In this document: piece after piece, positions 60,501 to 64,000 of the stretch
How the letters are laid out: each line of letters opens with the position of its first letter
Position numbering within the stretch: position 1 is the first letter of the stretch
Translations under genes and position numbers: made by a program
DNA from: Pristionchus mayeri
Lineage: Eukaryota; Nematoda; Chromadorea; Rhabditida; Neodiplogasteridae
Direction: 5' to 3'
Assembly (NCBI GenBank): GCA_036245805.1
Contig: BTRK01000002.1
Coordinates: 38,360,661-38,424,660 of the forward strand
DNA length: 64,000 bases
Notes under the pieces: model-generated
What the model was told of the DNA's origin: nothing
Seen by the model: the letters and a program-made list of their open reading frames with translations, nothing else
Databases searched by the model: none

Positions 60501-63500
60501 AGATCACGTATTGATAAATGCGCCGCAGTTTAGTCCGGAAACGTCACATTTCGAAATTTTCTATTTCGATTTCGATCAGAACGAGTTATATCTCTAAAAA
60601 TGCACAATATTCAAGAGATCGAACATACTAAATTTCATACGATTTCGATAAAAGTAGTTGTGGAAAAAAGAAAAATTCGAAATATTTTACCTTTGTTCAA
60701 TTTTAGCTTGTCCGAGAGTTGGACCATTTTTATTCTTTGCATTTGTAGCTCTGGATACTAACTACATAAAAAAAAATTTTAAAAAATAAATTAAAATCAA
60801 AAAATATTGTTGTGAGAAATCGGCTAACAACGGCCAGCAACTTGAAATAAAGCCAGTTTGTGATAAGGTCCTGGCCTACCGTAACACAAAGCAAAAATGG
60901 AGGAAAGGTGTTCTAGAGTCACTCTACACGGAGTACTCGATGAGTGAAATCCACCTGAATCAACCGAATAATGATGCGCATCCGCGCTCGCCAGCGCGCC
61001 GATGTTAAAAAACTACCGTAATATATTGATAGTATTCAACATCAGTGCTCTCATGCGCGCGGATGCGCATCGTAATTCGGCTGATTCAGGTGGATTTTAC
61101 TCATCGAGTACTCCGTGTAGAGTGACTCTAGAACACCTGTCCTACATTTCTGTTTTGTGTTACGGTAGGCCAGGTCCTTATCACAAACTGGCTTTATTTC
61201 AAGTTGCTGGCCGTTGTTAGCCGATTTCTCCCCAACATTATTTTTTTGATTTTAATTTAATTTTTTTAATAGTTTTTTTAGTATCCAGAGCTACAAATGC
61301 AAATAATAAAAATGGTCCAACTCTCCCATCTGAACGAGCAAAAATTGAACAAACGTAAAATATATCGAATTTTTCGTTTTTCCACAACTACTTTTATCGA
61401 AATCGTATGAAATTTGGTAGGTTCGATCTCTTGAATATTGCGCATTTTTAGAGATATAACTCGTTCGTCATTTAGAACACTAAATAAGGCACACCTGAGG
61501 TATGCTCACTGAGTACTACATGTATGCCAATTATGGAGGAATTCGATTTTTCGCTAGTGCCAAGCGTCTACACAAAAATGTTCACCCAATCAGACAGTCT
61601 CTCTTAAAGTGGTTGAAATATTCGAGATTTTACTTTGTAAGTGGTGTGTCGCGAGATGAAGTAGAGCTCCTTCACCATCACCTTCTCCACCTTGAGCGTG
61701 TGAACACTGCAATTATTTACTATTGGACAAATCGTAATATTACCAGACGATACAATGTTATAATTTGGCCACAACTTGCTTTAAATTGATACAAAAATGA
61801 GATGCACTACGTCATGAAAATTTGTTTCAAGATTTATAAGTCCTCACGTGACTCGACTGGGCAAATCAATTGCAAATTAGCATACTCTAATTGTTTCCAG
61901 GTAAATAATATTTCAGAAAACTGACGAGATTCGACTGGGCGGTAGATCCGTGAGGAAGGGCAGGTTCTTGAGCAGAATGATCGACTCGTAGATCGAGGGC
62001 TGCAGGAAGGAACATATCGCATTGGCGATCATCAGGGCGATCTGGAATAACCATATTATTTTACAATTAGTGTTTTAATTATCTTAATTCATTTATTATT
62101 GTTAGAAGCGGGCTACATAATAGCAATAATTTTGTGACATTGCGACAAAGATAATTGCGTTCCCGCGTATTCCGGAAATTGAGATCCATTTTTTTCAGGA
62201 ATAGGTTTCACAATGATTTTATTTATCGAGCGTCACTCTTCTTCCAATAGCAATGCGATTTCTCTCGCAATATACACTCCAAAATAATATAATTTCCAAT
62301 CTTCTACATAGGATCTTTGATTGTCACTCCCCTATCTCTCTCGATTTGCACTCACCAACACAGGCAGCAGAGCGCACAATTGTCCCGTAGTTTCGCACAC
62401 AATCACAGCAATGGAGAGCGAGTGAGTGACGGCGCCCGTGTACGCCGCGGCTCCTGCAACGAATGATTGGGCTACGGTAACAAGTCATTTGTATTTATAA
62501 CATTGTGCCTATCAGTTTCGAAAGAACTCGGACCGGATTGGTGTAAAAGACAATATTAAGGTAAGGTAACTGACCAACTACCGCGTACAATCCCGGATAG
62601 ATCTGCGGATTGCCAGCGCCTCGGATTCCCTCGGGGAACCACATAGCGAGGGCCTGAAATTTTTATAATTTAGTTGAGAAGACCTAAGAATATGTCTAAC
62701 ACACTATCGACAGTTGACAGATCACAACAATTAGATTATCTCGTTGGCATTTTTATTCAGAATTCGAACACTGTCTACTTTTGAAGTTATTTCGAGAGAT
62801 CAACGATCGTTGGTCACATCTCCCATGAGCAAGGTTTGAAAAATCAAAGATCAAATATCAACGCTCACCTCTCCCATGATCCTTCCTCCGCATGCGCCCA
62901 TCACGAACGAGGGCACGAAGATACCAGCAGGAACGTGCAGAGAGATGCACTGGGCCACCAGGAAGAACTGGAATTGTCGATTGTAAATATTGATTATTGA
63001 CTGATTGCAATCATAGTTGCCCACGCCGCCGGCGACAACCATGAACCCCTATTCATGGTTACGCACTTCCTGACAAGCCGCCGCCAGTGTTGGGCAACTA
63101 TGATCGCAATTATTAAGTGTGACTTTTCAAGGCGATCAGTGCCACCCATGGTCAGTGCGGTCATTTTTTGTGTAGCAACGACACAGCCGATGGTGTGGAA
63201 ATTTGACATCGATTTTGTGAGCGAATCCTGTATGTTTCACGCCCAGTTCATACAGCAATAACGGTAAGGCTTTCATTCGCAAACGGTCAAATGGTCGAAA
63301 TAAACAAAAAATAATAATAATAAAAGCTGAATTATTCGAAAACACAGTCACTCACGTAGACAATCAAGTAGCAAGTGAGCGTGAGAAGAGGATGGATGCC
63401 ACCGATCTCTCCGTTCACTCCACCCGTCCAGTGCGAGAGCAGGGACGGCTTGCAACTGGAATGATATGTATTTACTACCAATTCGAGAAGCACAACATGT

Positions 63501-63967
63501 AAGAAACATTGTCCCAACCGATGACGATTTCGTTCTCATACAATTGCACCGACTGATCAAACTAGTAACATCCTTCAAAAACTCCTCCGACCCGAGGGAG
63601 AAAGAGAGAATACTGTAATTACTGTCTCACCCGAGGCCGGTTCCGTTCTCATACGGCAGCGAGAAGGTGCAGTTGGCAACGAAGTCAGCCAGCGTCTCGC
63701 GGAAGGTCAACTGAAAATTTTATAGTTTTAAATTATAAAATCGTTCGAAACCGAGACAGTTGTGTTTCACTAGTCGCATATCTCAATGGCTATAATTATT
63801 TTTCAGTGAATCTGTTCTAATTCTCAAAGTAAACATAATGATCAAGACTCAGATATAATTCATCGTGAAACGTATGGTTCACCTTTCCAGCCAGGTACAT
63901 GCCAAGCCCGCCCGGGAAGGTCACCACAGCGACGAGGCAAGCGATGAGAGCAGTGAAGGCTACCGGG
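57573..63967 (-). CDS. CLC-family chloride channel, C-terminal half (5' part outside the window)
   Basis: Exons on the minus strand: 63967-63883, 63710-63631, 63455-63356, 62967-62869, 62653-62575, 62453-62356, 62041-61926, 61706-61634, 60301-60238, 59886 to about 59740, less certain ones near 59385, 58905, 58735 and 58593-58538, then 58141-58034, 57879-57793 and 57674-57573. Phases join through the membrane part. Key marks: VPAGIFVPSFVMGACGGR (the GxFxP anion-site motif and following helix), GAVTHSLSIAVIVCETTGQL and PSIYESIILLKNLPFL with the pore tyrosine. CBS domain 1 is LRSYPFV...ESMCLLGSV, and CBS domain 2 is PFQLVNGTSLFKVHTLFSLL with GRLVGVVSLKEL. The GSGIP and GKEGP motifs lie upstream of the window. 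It is closest to the ClC-1/2-type plasma-membrane group (from memory). A one-base frame change may occur near 59805, where another frame reads more naturally. Confidence 0.88.
59961..60036. repeat. 76-bp palindrome in a CLC intron
   Basis: GCGTGCTCTCCTCATTTCGT pairs with ACGAGGAGAGCACGC, and the inner GCTCTCTC pairs with GAGAGAG. It belongs to the same small family as 56747-56793 and 59038-59075. Confidence 0.8.
60372..61606. mobile_element. Foldback element, about 1.24 kb, in a CLC intron
   Basis: Arms of about 610 bp pair around 61005. GACTATCTGAGTGAATG at the left corresponds to the inverse near 61595-61606, ATTCCTCCATAATTGGCATA to its inverse near 61525-61545, and GCGCATCCGCGC pairs at the centre. 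It is the most complete member of the family that includes 32147-33085. Confidence 0.9.
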
Positions 63968-64000
63968 CTGCAATTGGTTTTTCAAAATACATTTTTGTTT

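Overview
The window is eukaryotic and most likely from a rhabditid-type nematode. Genes are split into short exons (about 40-330 bp) with small introns ending in TTTCAG-like acceptors. The families seen suit a nematode: an F-box pair, a C-type-lectin-like membrane protein, a CLC chloride channel, a DOP1/PAD-1 fragment, mariner elements and many foldback (inverted-repeat) elements. No database search was possible, so family names come from motif recognition. Exons were placed by splice signals, reading-frame phase and comparison between repeated or paralogous copies.

Layout. 1-5219 (+): a multi-exon THAP/DDE transposase-like gene, probably Kolobok-like, entering from the left edge. Its catalytic exons and 3' end lie in a 4,096-bp unit repeated three times head to tail (1714-14005) with no difference that I noticed. 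14046-16838 (-): a truncated, broken N-terminal piece of DOP1/PAD-1, cut off at the array edge. 18252-29272 (+): a long modular secreted or membrane protein built from a repeated, unrecognised module, with several foldback elements and a 1.77-kb Tc/mariner-type element in its introns. 29695-30972 (-): a 5'-truncated non-LTR reverse transcriptase. 31412-34116 (-): two paralogous F-box-like genes, the left one cut at a foldback element. 35099-49013 (+): a predicted single-pass receptor whose introns hold an intact-ended mariner (37600-38840) and a 3.4-kb element with long inverted ends that carries its own broken gene. 49440-51960 (-): an inverted, decayed paralogue of that receptor. 52328-56078 (-): a lectin-like type I membrane protein. 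57573-63967 (-): the C-terminal half of a CLC channel running off the right edge.

The genes do not form an operon or pathway. The common theme is mobile-element load. At least eleven inverted-repeat elements and four mariner-type elements sit between or inside genes, mostly in introns. In-frame stop codons occur in five otherwise well-structured genes, so much of the window is decaying, or the assembly has base errors. The most unusual items are the exact 4,096-bp triplication, the long-TIR element with a C2H2/'GWAL'-type gene, and the modular surface-protein gene.
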